A stretch of 64,000 nt of DNA from Pseudomonas baltica. GTDB taxonomy: Bacteria > Pseudomonadota > Gammaproteobacteria > Pseudomonadales > Pseudomonadaceae. Positions within the stretch are counted from its first letter, which is position 1, and every line of letters begins with the position of its first letter. The notes under the pieces are model-generated. The model saw nothing but the letters and a program-made list of their open reading frames with translations. It ran no database searches and was not told the DNA's origin. Positions 18,032 to 27,207 of this stretch are shown here, in pieces. A program made the translations under genes and the position numbers. The stretch lies in the NCBI RefSeq assembly GCF_031880315.1, contig NZ_CP134771.1, forward strand, positions 806,001-870,000, written 5' to 3'.

Positions 18032-19708
18032 TCAGGTCCAGGACCAGGTGTTCACGTTCCACGGTTCGATGCGCAGGTTGATGTTGCCGGCAAAGCCTTT
18101 GAGCTTCGATTTGTAGCCACGCACATAGGTGTACTGGAACAGCGGCAGGATCGGCAGGTCTGCACGGATGATGTCCTGCACCTGCACGTACACTGCCTTG
18201 CGCTGCGCCACGTCCTGCAAGGACGCGCCTTGGGCGAGCAACTCATCGACCTTGGCGTTGCTGTACTGCGTGGTGTTCTGCCCGGCGCCGCCCTTGGCGC
18301 TGATCGAGGTCGAGCCGAAGTAATCGCGGGTATCCGGATCGGCGCCGGTGAGGAAATTGATGCCCACCACCACCGAGTCGAATTTGGACTGCATCCAGTA
18401 GTCACCCCACATGACCGCTGGCGGCAGGTTGGCAATCTTCATCTCGACGCCGATGGACAGCCACGTTTGCTGGATGAACTGCTGCGCCTGCTCGCGGATC
18501 TGGTTGCCGGCGGTGGTCGAGTTGGTAAAGGACAGGCGCACCCCGGCCTTCTCCCGAATACCCCCGGCGCCGGGCTTCCAGCCAGCCTGGTCGAGGATCT
18601 TGTTGGCTTCGTCGATATTGAAACTCTGCTTGGGCAGGTTGGGGTTGTAGTACGCCGATTGCTGCGGCATGTAGGTTTCGGTGGGCAGCACCAGGCCGTA
18701 GTAAAGCTCGTCGATGATGGTTTTCTTGTCGATGGCCAGGTACAGCGCCTTGCGCACCGCCGGGTCCTTGAACTGCGGGCGCTCCATGTTCAACGCCAGG
18801 GATTCGACCGTCGCCACCGGCAGAATCACTACATTGCGCTCGGCCAGGCCCTTGGCTTCTTCATAGTGATCCGGGGAGATGCCTTGCATGGCGGTGACGT
18901 CGATATCGCCCGTCTTGAATTGGGTATAGAGCACGGTCAGGTCAGGGATGTACTTGAAAATCACGCTGTCGATCTGCGCCACGGTGCCGTAGTAATCCGG
19001 GTTGGCCTTGAGCTGGATATGATCGCCGGCCACGCGGCTGGCCCATTTGAACGGCCCGGTGCCGATGGGCGCATTGTTGAAGGGCGCACTGTTGACGTCT
19101 GTGGCGGCCGACAGCACGTGTTTGGGCACCATGAACGTCCAGGACAGAATCGACGCGTAAGGAGCGTAGGATTTTTCCATGCGCCAGTGGATTTCTTCGG
19201 GCGAAACCACGGTGATATCGCGGACCAGATCATGCCCGGCGCGGCGCCCGCTGCGGAATGTCGGCGACACGATCAGCTCCAGGGTGTATTTCACGTCCTC
19301 GGCGGTAAAGGGCGTGCCATCGTGCCATTTGACGTCGTTGCGCAGCTTGACCTTCCACTGCAAGCCATCGGCCGAAATGCCGCCATTGGCCACGGTCGGG
19401 ACTTCTACCGCCAGGGCCGGGACGAACTCGCCACTCGGGGAAATCCCGAACAGCGGATCGAACACATTCCAGTGAATGCCTTCGTCCACCTCGATGTGGG
19501 GCATGTGCGGGTTGAAGACAGTTGGCTCCTGCGACAGCCCGATGATCACTTGCCCGCTCGCCGTGGGTTGCATGGCCGCAAAGGACTGGCCAGAGCGCCC
19601 GAGCGGCAACATCGTGCCGGCGGCACCGATAATGGCCATCGCCAGCGCCTGGCGCCGCGTAGGGTTGAGCAGGCTGTGGCGGTTTTCCGAATCATCGCGC
19701 TGCGACAT
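18032..19708 (-). CDS. Periplasmic solute-binding protein of peptide-type ABC importer (SBP_bac_5)
   Basis: 558 aa. The N-terminus carries a twin-arginine-like signal (PTRRQALAMAIIGAAGTMLP) ending near residue 44. The body has the family 5 pattern: LSQEPTVFNPHM, DPLFGISPSGEFVPALA, NDVKWHDGTPFTAEDVKYTLE and NPDYYG. It delivers the ligand to the permeases encoded downstream. The neighbouring FAD oxidase and SDR suggest an amino-acid-, opine- or amine-like ligand rather than a plain peptide, but nothing in the sequence proves it. The ATG has an AGGAG site. Confidence 0.93.
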   Translation of the reverse strand: MSQRDDSENRHSLLNPTRRQALAMAIIGAAGTMLPLGRSGQSFAAMQPTASGQVIIGLSQEPTVFNPHMPHIEVDEGIHWNVFDPLFGISPSGEFVPALAVEVPTVANGGISADGLQWKVKLRNDVKWHDGTPFTAEDVKYTLELIVSPTFRSGRRAGHDLVRDITVVSPEEIHWRMEKSYAPYASILSWTFMVPKHVLSAATDVNSAPFNNAPIGTGPFKWASRVAGDHIQLKANPDYYGTVAQIDSVIFKYIPDLTVLYTQFKTGDIDVTAMQGISPDHYEEAKGLAERNVVILPVATVESLALNMERPQFKDPAVRKALYLAIDKKTIIDELYYGLVLPTETYMPQQSAYYNPNLPKQSFNIDEANKILDQAGWKPGAGGIREKAGVRLSFTNSTTAGNQIREQAQQFIQQTWLSIGVEMKIANLPPAVMWGDYWMQSKFDSVVVGINFLTGADPDTRDYFGSTSISAKGGAGQNTTQYSNAKVDELLAQGASLQDVAQRKAVYVQVQDIIRADLPILPLFQYTYVRGYKSKLKGFAGNINLRIEPWNVNTWSWT

Positions 19709-19834
19709 GCTGAAGCTCCTGTAAACAATGAAGGCAGGTGGCTTGCGCCTGAAGTCGTCGTAACCGATGAAACCTGGCTCGTTCTGGCGAGCTTCTAGGC
19801 TGCTGCGTGATGTATCTGGCGTAGGGTCGGGCCT

Positions 19835-21169
19835 CTAGAATCCGGAAATGGGCATAGGGGTCGAACCATCGCTGAAGCGCGACAAGCTGAACGCCTTGGT
19901 GTCGACGATAGGCGTCTCGCCCGTCACCAGATTGGCCATCAGGCGCCCCGCCGCCGGCCCGATGCCGAAGCCGTGACCGGAGAACCCCGTGGCGATGAAA
20001 AATCCCGGCACCGCATCCACCGCCGAGATGACCGGCACCGCATCGGGGGTGACGTCGATCATGCCGCCCCAGCGCTGGGCAATGCGCACGTTGTTGAAGA
20101 TCGGGAATGCCTTGGCCAGGTTTGCCAGCGCGCGGTTCGATTGGCGGATGGAAGGCACCGGATCGAGCACCCGGCGGTATTCGAACGGACTCGCTTCATC
20201 CAATGCCCAGTGCCGTGGCAGTAGCGCTTCCTGGAAAAAACGCTGGCCCAGGCGCAGCGACAATGACGCATGTTCGTGCTTGAACGCCGGCCAGAACTGC
20301 CGTGCGTAGCGAAACGAATCCGGCACGATGTCGGCGATGTTTTCATGGCCCGAGGCAACGGTATAGCCGCCGTCCTGACGCTTGCGAATGGCGAATTCGC
20401 TGGTCCAGATGGCCGATTCCGGGCCGCCCTCCATGGGCGTGGTGCGGATCACTGAATTGAGCACCTTCAACTGCGGCAAATGCACGCTTAGCGGCGAGCA
20501 GAACAGACTGGACCACGCACCGCCTGCCAATACGACCGACGAACAGGCAATCGTTCCACGCTCGGTGATGACCCCACTGACACGCCCGGCAGAGCGCTCG
20601 ATCCCCCTCACCGCACATTCGGTGAAGATGGACGCGCCCTTGGCCCGCGCAGCTTCGGCAATCGCCGGGGCCGCCTGTTGCGGCTCGGCGCGGCCGTCAT
20701 CCGGGGTATACAGCGCGCCCTTGACCTGCAAGCGGTTGACCTCTGGCAACAGGCGGTTGAGCTCGGCACCAGACACCATCTGCGCACTGACGGGGTAGTC
20801 CTCCAGATTGCGCTTCCAGCGTTCGTGCTCGGCGTAGCTCTGGTCGTCGGCGCAAGTAAACAGAATGCCGGCGCGGGTGTAGCCAACATCCTTGCCAATG
20901 CGCGCCGCCAGGCCATCCCACAGTTGCAGCGCGTGGGCCATCAACGGCAGCTCGCGAGGATCGCGGCGGGATATGCGCACCCAGCCCCAGTTGCGGCTCG
21001 ATTGCTCATGGCCGACGCCGCCTTTTTCGCACAGCGCCACGCGCAAGCCGCGCTCGGCCAGCTCCAATGCCGTCGACGCCCCGATGATGCCGGCGCCGAT
21101 CACCACCGCATCGACGCGGTCAGGCAGTTGTTCATCACCCTGCACGGGTACTACGCGAGGTCCAGGCAT
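19835..21169 (-). CDS. FAD-dependent amine/amino-acid oxidase (DAO family)
   Basis: 444 aa. The dinucleotide fold is near the start (AVVIGAGIIGASTALELAERGLRVALCEK), followed by GHEQSSRNWGWVR, a DAO-subfamily hallmark, and a C-terminal FAD-binding GFFIATGFSGHGFGIGPAAG. The start overlaps the SDR stop by one base (TGATG). It probably oxidises an imported secondary amine or D-/N-alkyl amino acid. A paralogue with the same motifs lies at 22863-24164. Confidence 0.9.
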   Translation of the reverse strand: MPGPRVVPVQGDEQLPDRVDAVVIGAGIIGASTALELAERGLRVALCEKGGVGHEQSSRNWGWVRISRRDPRELPLMAHALQLWDGLAARIGKDVGYTRAGILFTCADDQSYAEHERWKRNLEDYPVSAQMVSGAELNRLLPEVNRLQVKGALYTPDDGRAEPQQAAPAIAEAARAKGASIFTECAVRGIERSAGRVSGVITERGTIACSSVVLAGGAWSSLFCSPLSVHLPQLKVLNSVIRTTPMEGGPESAIWTSEFAIRKRQDGGYTVASGHENIADIVPDSFRYARQFWPAFKHEHASLSLRLGQRFFQEALLPRHWALDEASPFEYRRVLDPVPSIRQSNRALANLAKAFPIFNNVRIAQRWGGMIDVTPDAVPVISAVDAVPGFFIATGFSGHGFGIGPAAGRLMANLVTGETPIVDTKAFSLSRFSDGSTPMPISGF

Positions 21170-21867
21170 CAGTAGCTGTCATCCAGTTGGCAATTGATAT
21201 TCAACTCCGCGACGCTCGCTTCGTTGGGCAGGTCGAGCAAGGTATTGATCAGCAGCGCCAGGTCCGCGGGGGCAGTCATTTGCGCGTCCTCGCGGGTGCT
21301 CAGGCGGCGGGCCATGTCGGTGGCGACGAAACCCGGACAGATCGCCGTGGCCCGGATACCCAGCTCCCAGCCACTGTGGCGCAGGCCGTGAGCCAGGCCC
21401 AGCGCGGCGAACTTGCTGACCGAATACAGGCTCGAGCCGGCTGACTTGACCCGTTTGCCAGACAGCGACGCCATGATGATCACCCTCCCCCTGCCGCTCA
21501 CGCTCAACGCCTGCCAGGCAGCGGCGGCCAGTCGGCGTGGTGCCTTGACGTTGACCTCCAGCAGCGCGTCCATGTCGGCCTCGTCGGCTTCGACAACGGT
21601 TTTCGCGATCATCAGGCCCGCGTTGGCCACCACTGCATCGATGCGCCCGAAACGCTCCAGCGCCGCGCTGACCCACCGCGCTTCGCCCGCTGCATCGGTA
21701 GCATCGTAGGGCACTACCTGCACCGTATCGGTGGCATGCCAGGCCGCCGATGTGGGCGTACGCATGCCCAGCGACACGCACCAACCGCTGCTCACCAACT
21801 GCCTGGCAATCGCTTCGCCAATCCCGCGATTGGCACCGGAAATCAACGCGACGCGTTGTTGCTGCAT
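21169..21867 (-). CDS. Short-chain dehydrogenase/reductase
   Basis: 232 aa. Cofactor motif SGANRGIGEA (TGxxxGIG type), an NAG strand in AVVANAGLMI, and the catalytic Ser-Tyr-Lys as MASLSGKR...SLYSVSKFAALGL (YxxxK). It is the first gene of the minus-strand importer/oxidase operon, with an AAGGAG site before the ATG, and is divergent from the IclR gene. The reaction is NAD(P)-dependent alcohol/ketone interconversion; the substrate is unknown. Confidence 0.92.
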   Translation of the reverse strand: MQQQRVALISGANRGIGEAIARQLVSSGWCVSLGMRTPTSAAWHATDTVQVVPYDATDAAGEARWVSAALERFGRIDAVVANAGLMIAKTVVEADEADMDALLEVNVKAPRRLAAAAWQALSVSGRGRVIIMASLSGKRVKSAGSSLYSVSKFAALGLAHGLRHSGWELGIRATAICPGFVATDMARRLSTREDAQMTAPADLALLINTLLDLPNEASVAELNINCQLDDSY

Positions 21868-22032
21868 GGATGCTCTCCTTCAAAACAGCCCTTCAATATT
21901 CGCAAGGCCTGAAAATTGCAACGCAATGATCGACCAGAACCTGGCGATCATCATTTGTGTACTGATGCTCAGCCTAGGTCAGCCCAGGCTGATCATGGGC
22001 CGGCAATCGTCTGTTTCCCACGAGAGGCGAAC

Positions 22033-22914
22033 ATGCCCCAAAACGATCCGATTGCGCCACGCGTGCAACGCTGCAGTACCCAAGGCACGCAAACGCTGGA
22101 CCGCTCCTTCGAAATTCTGCAGGCCATCGCCGCACGTGGCGAACAGGGCGCCAGCATCGAGGCGCTGAGCAGCGACACCCAATTGAGCCGAGCGACCTTG
22201 TACCGTCTGCTCAAAGCCATGAAGTCCTACGGGTTCGTGCGCCTGCCACGCCTGCGCGGCCCGTATTTTCTCGGCTACGAGCTGCTGACCCTCGGCGCCC
22301 AGGCGGGCAATACCGGCGGTTTGCGCGAGCACGCGCGCCCTGCCCTGATGCGGCTCTCGGAGGCGTTTCAGGACAGTTTTTTTCTGTTCGTGCAGGACGG
22401 CTACTACGCCCTGTGCCTGGAAATCCAGGAGGGCCACAACCCTACCAAAAGCTTCGCCCATTACGTCGGCTCCAAGGTGCTGAGCGGCGTCGGCCAGGGC
22501 TCGCTGGCCTTGCTGAGCGACCTGCCCAACGCCAAGCGCAACGAGATCCTCACCCACAACGCGCCGCGACTGTTGCGCGAGTACGGCATCGCTGCGGCGC
22601 AGGTACGCGAGGCGGTCACTCAAGTTCGCGCGCAGGGTTATACCTGTGGCCTGAGCGACAAGATCCTGCCGCTGTACACCGGTGTGGCGGTGCCGATTCG
22701 CGGCGCCGAGGGCGAACCGCTGGGAGCGCTGAGCAGTGCGTTGCCGACGTCGCGCCTGACCCATGCCTATCGGTCGCGGCTGGTCGAGGCGATGCAGCGC
22801 GAAGCCGAGAGTATCGCCCAGCGCCTGTGCCCTGCGGTCAGCGCCACGCCGCACCCGGTGGATCATCGGGCGAATCTGGCAAAACGAAACGCTGCGGGGT
22901 TGACCAGCGGTTGA
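22033..22914 (+). CDS. IclR-family transcriptional regulator
   Basis: 293 aa from the ATG at 22033 after a GAGAGG site; the longer frame from 21916 includes the promoter region. It has an N-terminal winged HTH (TLDRSFEILQAIAARGEQGASIEAL, then LSRATLYRLLKAMKSYGFV) and a C-terminal effector domain with YTCGLSDKILPLYTGVAVPIRG. It is divergent from the SDR-importer operon, so it probably controls it. Its last 52 bp overlap, tail to tail, the end of the second FAD oxidase gene. Confidence 0.92.
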   Translation: MPQNDPIAPRVQRCSTQGTQTLDRSFEILQAIAARGEQGASIEALSSDTQLSRATLYRLLKAMKSYGFVRLPRLRGPYFLGYELLTLGAQAGNTGGLREHARPALMRLSEAFQDSFFLFVQDGYYALCLEIQEGHNPTKSFAHYVGSKVLSGVGQGSLALLSDLPNAKRNEILTHNAPRLLREYGIAAAQVREAVTQVRAQGYTCGLSDKILPLYTGVAVPIRGAEGEPLGALSSALPTSRLTHAYRSRLVEAMQREAESIAQRLCPAVSATPHPVDHRANLAKRNAAGLTSG

Positions 22915-24164
22915 GCACCGGTGATCAGGTCCGCCATCAAGTGCCCGGCGCCTGGCCCGATCCCGAAGCCATGCCCCGAAAACCCGGTCGCCAGATAAAA
23001 CCCAGGCACAGACTGCACCTCATCCATCACTGGGAGGATGTCCGGCGTGACGTCGATCAAACCCGCCCAGCGCTGCTCGATGCGCGCTTGGGCAAACAGC
23101 GGAAACTGCTGAGCGAGCGACCTCAATGCCTCGTCAAGAAAGGCGTCAACCGGTCTTGGGTCATAGAGGCGCTGTTTCTCGAATGGCGTCGGCTGATCGT
23201 TGGCCCAGCGACCAGGCGTGTTGATTTCTTGCCAACTCTGGCCCGTCACCCGCAACCGGTACTCCTGATGATGGGCCCTGACCATCGGCAAGAAATCCGG
23301 CAGGTAGCGAAAACTGTCAGGCACCAAAGGCGCGATATTGGCGTTGCGCATCGCCAGGGTGTAGCCACCGTCGGCGCGTTTTCTGAACGACACCTTGTCG
23401 GTGGCCACCGCGCAATTCGGGCCGCCCGGTAGCGGCGCGGTGCGCATGACCGAGCCAAGCACGCGCAGTTGCGGCAGGCGAATACCCAGATTGCGGCAGA
23501 ACAGGCTCGACCAGGCGCCTGCCGCGAGCACCACGCTCTTGCACTTTATCTCGCCCCGCTCAGTGATCACCGCGCTGACCCGTCCCGCCTCGGTTTCCAG
23601 GCCCCGAGCGGCGCAGCGCGTGAAGATTCGGGCACCCAGCGCGCGGGCGCCTTGGGCGATGGCCGCCGTGGCGACGTCGGGTTCGGCGCGGCCATCGGTC
23701 GCCGTATACAGCGCGCCTTGCCATGCCCCCGGGACTGCGGCCCCGAGGCAGACTTCGATCTGCGGTTTATCGAGCCACTGGGCGTCGATCCCCATGGGCT
23801 TGGCCTGCTCCAGCCACGCCTGCTTGGCTGCCATTTCAGCCTCGGACTCACAGGCGTAGAGAATGCCGGCGCGGGTAAAGCCGGTGTCGTGCTTGAGCTG
23901 ATCGGCCCAGGTATCCCACAGCTTCAGACTGGCGATCGCCAAAGGGATTTCGGCAACGTCACGGCCCATGGTGCGCACCCAACCCCAATTGCGCGAGGAC
24001 TGTTCGTGGGCAATGCCGCTCTTTTCCACCAACGCCACCGAGACGCCCCGCTGCGCCAGATAATAGGCGGTGCACACCCCGACGATGCCGCCACCGATCA
24101 CCACCACGTCGGCATGGCTGGGCAGCTGATGATCGCTTTCGACGTGGGCGATTTGCGGGTACAT
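22863..24164 (-). CDS. Second FAD-dependent amine/amino-acid oxidase (DAO family)
   Basis: 433 aa from the ATG at 24164 (GCAGGA six bases upstream; another ATG at 24170 abuts the site). It shares with the 19835-21169 protein the VVVIGGGIVGVCTAYYLAQRG fold, HEQSSRNWGWVRT and GFYLATGFSGHGFGIGPGAG, so the two are paralogues within one locus. The 3' end overlaps the iclR 3' end by 52 bp in convergent orientation. It likely acts on the same compound class as its paralogue. Confidence 0.9.
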   Translation of the reverse strand: MYPQIAHVESDHQLPSHADVVVIGGGIVGVCTAYYLAQRGVSVALVEKSGIAHEQSSRNWGWVRTMGRDVAEIPLAIASLKLWDTWADQLKHDTGFTRAGILYACESEAEMAAKQAWLEQAKPMGIDAQWLDKPQIEVCLGAAVPGAWQGALYTATDGRAEPDVATAAIAQGARALGARIFTRCAARGLETEAGRVSAVITERGEIKCKSVVLAAGAWSSLFCRNLGIRLPQLRVLGSVMRTAPLPGGPNCAVATDKVSFRKRADGGYTLAMRNANIAPLVPDSFRYLPDFLPMVRAHHQEYRLRVTGQSWQEINTPGRWANDQPTPFEKQRLYDPRPVDAFLDEALRSLAQQFPLFAQARIEQRWAGLIDVTPDILPVMDEVQSVPGFYLATGFSGHGFGIGPGAGHLMADLITGAQPLVNPAAFRFARFAR

Positions 24165-24375
24165 GGACATTCCTGCGGCAGTCGTTACCCAAGGTTTACC
24201 CCGTGGGCCGAAGAGCGGCAAGCATTGGTGCAACGAACGGCGCCATGCTCTCACATGGTGGGATCAAGCGGTGCGCAGCGGGTGAGCTGGGTCAATCAAA
24301 CGGAACTCATGATGTGCGCTGCGGCCAACTCTTGATAAGGCGATCAATCGATGGCCCATACAGGAGGTGGCTCAG

Positions 24376-25479
24376 ATGCCCGATTCAAATGGCAAGATTC
24401 GTTACGCAGTCGTCGCCGGCGGCTTTATCTCGCAAGACGCTTTCATGCCCGGCGTGGGACAGACGCAAAACTCGGTCATGACGGCGCTGGTGACGGGCGA
24501 CCCGGTCAAGGCTGATAAATTGGCCAGCCTATACGGCCTCAAAAGCTACAGTTACGAACAATACCCAACGTTGCTCGCCTCTGGGGAGATCGACGCGGTC
24601 TACGTCGCGACGCCTAACTTCGATCACCGCAAATTCGTGCTGGCGGCGCTGGAGGCAGGTATCCATGTACTGCTGGAAAAACCCATGGCCAGCAGCGAGG
24701 AGGATTGCCTGGCGATGCTGCGCGCTTCTGAAAACAGCGCGGCGAAGTTAATGATTGCCTACCGCCTGCACTGCGAGCCCGGCACGGTGGAAATGATCGA
24801 GCGCGTGCGCGCTGGCGATTTCGGCGACCCCCGAGTGTTCACCGCTACGTTCACTCAAAAGGTCCCGGCGACCAACCATCGGATGAAGCATGGCTTCGCC
24901 GCGGGCCCGGTGCTGGACATGGCGCCCTACCCTTTGAACATGCTGCGCCAGTTGTTCGCCGACGAGCCCATCGAGGTCAGCGCCATGGGCATCACTTCCC
25001 CCGGCAGTCCGCTCGACTCACCGGATACGGTGACTGTTTCGCTGCGCTTTCCTGAGGAACGCCTCGCGCAGTTCACCGTCAGCTACAGCCTGCCGAGCAG
25101 CGAAAGGTTTCAATTGATCGGCACCAAAGGCGAGATAGAGGCGGCGCCCTGCTTCGGCTATGGCGAAGGCGTCAGCATCACCTACCGCGCGACCATAGAC
25201 GGCGAAACCAAGGAGCATGCTCATCCTGTGGTCGATCAGTTTGCCGGCGAGACCGCGTATTTTTCTGACTGTATCTTGAATGATCTGACACCCGAAGCGG
25301 GTGCTGAAGAAGGATGGCGAGACGTGCGTATCCTGGCGGCTGTCGAGCGCGCTTTGACGACCGGAGAAACTCAAACCCTGGAGCCTCTTCCACGTAAACG
25401 GCTGCCGAGCAAGGATCAGGTCCGGCAACTGCCATTTGCCAAGGGCCCGGCGTTGATCAATGCTCAGAAGCCTAACTGA
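24376..25479 (+). CDS. Gfo/Idh/MocA-family oxidoreductase
   Basis: 367 aa from the ATG at 24376, eight bases after a strong AGGAGG; the GTG at 24367 overlaps that site. The Rossmann start is atypical (VVAGGFISQDAFMPGV instead of GxGxxA). The hallmark EKP motif is present in VLLEKPMASSEEDC, and the GFAAGPVLDMAPYPLNMLRQLF segment carries the catalytic Asp/His-type region. Members oxidise sugars, inositols or related compounds with NAD(P). It is divergent from the second FAD oxidase, and its substrate is unknown. Confidence 0.88.
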   Translation: MPDSNGKIRYAVVAGGFISQDAFMPGVGQTQNSVMTALVTGDPVKADKLASLYGLKSYSYEQYPTLLASGEIDAVYVATPNFDHRKFVLAALEAGIHVLLEKPMASSEEDCLAMLRASENSAAKLMIAYRLHCEPGTVEMIERVRAGDFGDPRVFTATFTQKVPATNHRMKHGFAAGPVLDMAPYPLNMLRQLFADEPIEVSAMGITSPGSPLDSPDTVTVSLRFPEERLAQFTVSYSLPSSERFQLIGTKGEIEAAPCFGYGEGVSITYRATIDGETKEHAHPVVDQFAGETAYFSDCILNDLTPEAGAEEGWRDVRILAAVERALTTGETQTLEPLPRKRLPSKDQVRQLPFAKGPALINAQKPN

Positions 25480-25494
25480 TTCCAGCAGAAGGGT

Positions 25495-25522
25495 TCCCGC
25501 GACCTGAAAAACGGTCGCGGGA
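25495..25522. terminator. Bidirectional intrinsic terminator
   Basis: A ten-base perfect stem (TCCCGCGACC/GGTCGCGGGA) with an A-rich eight-base loop lies between the convergent Gfo/Idh and Mn-catalase genes. No long T-tract follows. Confidence 0.6.
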
Positions 25523-25528
25523 CATTAC

Positions 25529-26410
25529 TCAGGCATCTTTGCCCTGCATAAAGCCAGAGCCCAGATCAGCGCCAGTGATTGGATTGCTCATCGGATCCGA
25601 CATCGTCCGAGCCTTGAGCGCCTCCAATACGTCCAGATCAGCCGCTGGCAATGTCACGCTTGCCAGACCGTCTCCACCATCGACGGCAGGTGCCGGACTT
25701 TCGACATACTCCCACGCCTCCCCTTCATTCCATGGCCCACGAACATTGGGTTCGCCGGACATGTTGAAGTACTTGTTGGTGAACTCGGGCATGCCGGGCA
25801 GCTTGCCCTGGGGGAAGTTCGGCTGGATGGCATGCAGCGCTTTCTCGAAAGACAGCTGGTGAGCAATCTCGCGAGTCATCAGAAAGCCCAACGCCTCTTT
25901 CACACCGGGATCGTCCACAACGTTCATGAGGCGTTCGTAGACAATCTTGGCGCGCGCCTCTGCTGCGATATTCGAGCGGAAATCAGCGGTAGGCTCGCCG
26001 ATGGTATCGATATAGGCCGACGTCCATGGTACCCCTGCCGAGTTGACCAACGGCGCACCCGCACCGTAGAGCAGGCTGGTGATGTGTGAATCATTGCCCG
26101 CGCCGTTGATAGCCCGGTACAGCTCACCTTCCTCTTCGACAGCCTCAGCCAACTGACCCTTCGCGCCCTTGTTCAGCATGACGATGATCGAGCCGACGAT
26201 CTCAAGATGACTGAGCTCTTCGGTGGCGATATCCATCAGCAGATCTTTACGACCAGGATCATCCTCGGCCAACGCTTGGGTGAAATACCGCCCCGCTGCG
26301 GCCAGTTCGCCCTGTGCGCCACCGAACTGCTCCAGTAGCAGGTTGGCCAGGCCAGGATTGGGTGCAGCTACACGAACGGTGTATTGCAGACGCTTGTTGT
26401 GCAAGAACAT
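25529..26410 (-). CDS. Manganese (dinuclear) catalase
   Basis: 293 aa, the usual Mn-catalase length. Metal ligands of the ferritin-like four-helix bundle are visible: Glu35 (AQGELAAAGRYF), Glu65/His68 (ATEELSHLE), then Glu in AAEARAKIVYERL and His in TREIAHQLSFEKAL. It dismutates hydrogen peroxide without haem, in the cytoplasm. Such genes often belong to general-stress regulons; the 315-bp upstream region contains a perfect-looking dyad. The next gene, divergent, encodes a small membrane-anchored protein. Confidence 0.94.
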   Translation of the reverse strand: MFLHNKRLQYTVRVAAPNPGLANLLLEQFGGAQGELAAAGRYFTQALAEDDPGRKDLLMDIATEELSHLEIVGSIIVMLNKGAKGQLAEAVEEEGELYRAINGAGNDSHITSLLYGAGAPLVNSAGVPWTSAYIDTIGEPTADFRSNIAAEARAKIVYERLMNVVDDPGVKEALGFLMTREIAHQLSFEKALHAIQPNFPQGKLPGMPEFTNKYFNMSGEPNVRGPWNEGEAWEYVESPAPAVDGGDGLASVTLPAADLDVLEALKARTMSDPMSNPITGADLGSGFMQGKDA

Positions 26411-26725
26411 GGTTATTTCCTCAGGCTCACTCTTCTCATGGGCACCGCTTCGCTCGATAAAGCGTGAGGAAATACAGCAGTGCGGTCATGAATTAGGAGC
26501 TATAGCTCTAATCAGACGATCCATAAGAATTTGACTCCGCAGACGGGAGGTATGAGGCAATTCGTTCAATGAATAATGCTATGGGGTCGATAATAACTAT
26601 CTATACATTCAGAGGGCTTTCAGGCCACGTGCGAGCGCAACCCGCGTTGCCACTCGGCCAGTCGGATGGAACGTAATACCAGGCACCCTCCTCTACCGAT
26701 TCAATAGCCAGAGGAGGCAATCACG
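26411..26725. other. Divergent intergenic region of Mn catalase and a small membrane protein gene
   Basis: 315 bp holding both promoters. The visible structure is a dyad at 26492-26512; the rest is AT-rich without a gene. Confidence 0.45.
26492..26512. promoter_or_regulatory. Dyad, possible operator upstream of Mn catalase
   Basis: A 21-bp near-perfect palindrome (ATTAG-G-AGCTATAGCT-C-TAAT), 82 bp upstream of the Mn-catalase start. The AT-rich symmetry suits a repressor or activator site; the cognate protein is unknown. Confidence 0.4.
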
Positions 26726-27184
26726 ATGATCGATTCAGCAACCGGTATGAAGCCAGGCGAACGCTATGCGGTAGAAAGCCTGGAACGCGCACATCAGTTC
26801 CAGGGCTTTTTTCTGGATGGCAAATATTATCTGGACTCTGAACTCCTGACCGCCGTCGGCTGGCTGGAAGGTCAGCAGTTTCTCTACGACGATCTCGACG
26901 CAGCGGGTAGCCCCGTATTTCCCGATGGGGTGGCCGGTGTCGTCGAGGATTTGACCTTGAAGATGGCCGACGGCGTTTTGCTACCGCTGACCAAAATACA
27001 TGTCACCGTCCCGAACGAAGCCGCCAATGAGGATGGCCAGGAACAGTCCTCGCCACCGAGCCCTCCATCCACCGCAAACAGCAGGTGGAGTGACGCGAAA
27101 CCGGGGCAACGCCTGTTGGTACTGACAGCGGCGGCGGTAATGGGCGGCTATGTGGCGGCACTGCTGGGCTCAAAGACTCGCTGA
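26726..27184 (+). CDS. Hypothetical small protein with C-terminal membrane anchor
   Basis: 152 aa. I do not recognise the family. Residues 1-95 are an acidic, soluble-looking domain (ERYAVESLERAHQFQGFF, YYLDSELLTAVGWLEGQ). A Pro/Ser-rich linker (SSPPSPPSTANS) follows, then one hydrophobic helix, LLVLTAAAVMGGYVAALLG, at the C-terminus: a tail-anchored layout. A GAGGAGG-like ribosome site precedes the ATG. Divergent from Mn catalase and convergent with cobF. Confidence 0.75.
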   Translation: MIDSATGMKPGERYAVESLERAHQFQGFFLDGKYYLDSELLTAVGWLEGQQFLYDDLDAAGSPVFPDGVAGVVEDLTLKMADGVLLPLTKIHVTVPNEAANEDGQEQSSPPSPPSTANSRWSDAKPGQRLLVLTAAAVMGGYVAALLGSKTR

Positions 27185-27207
27185 TTCTGATGTACCTGCA
27201 AGCGCCG

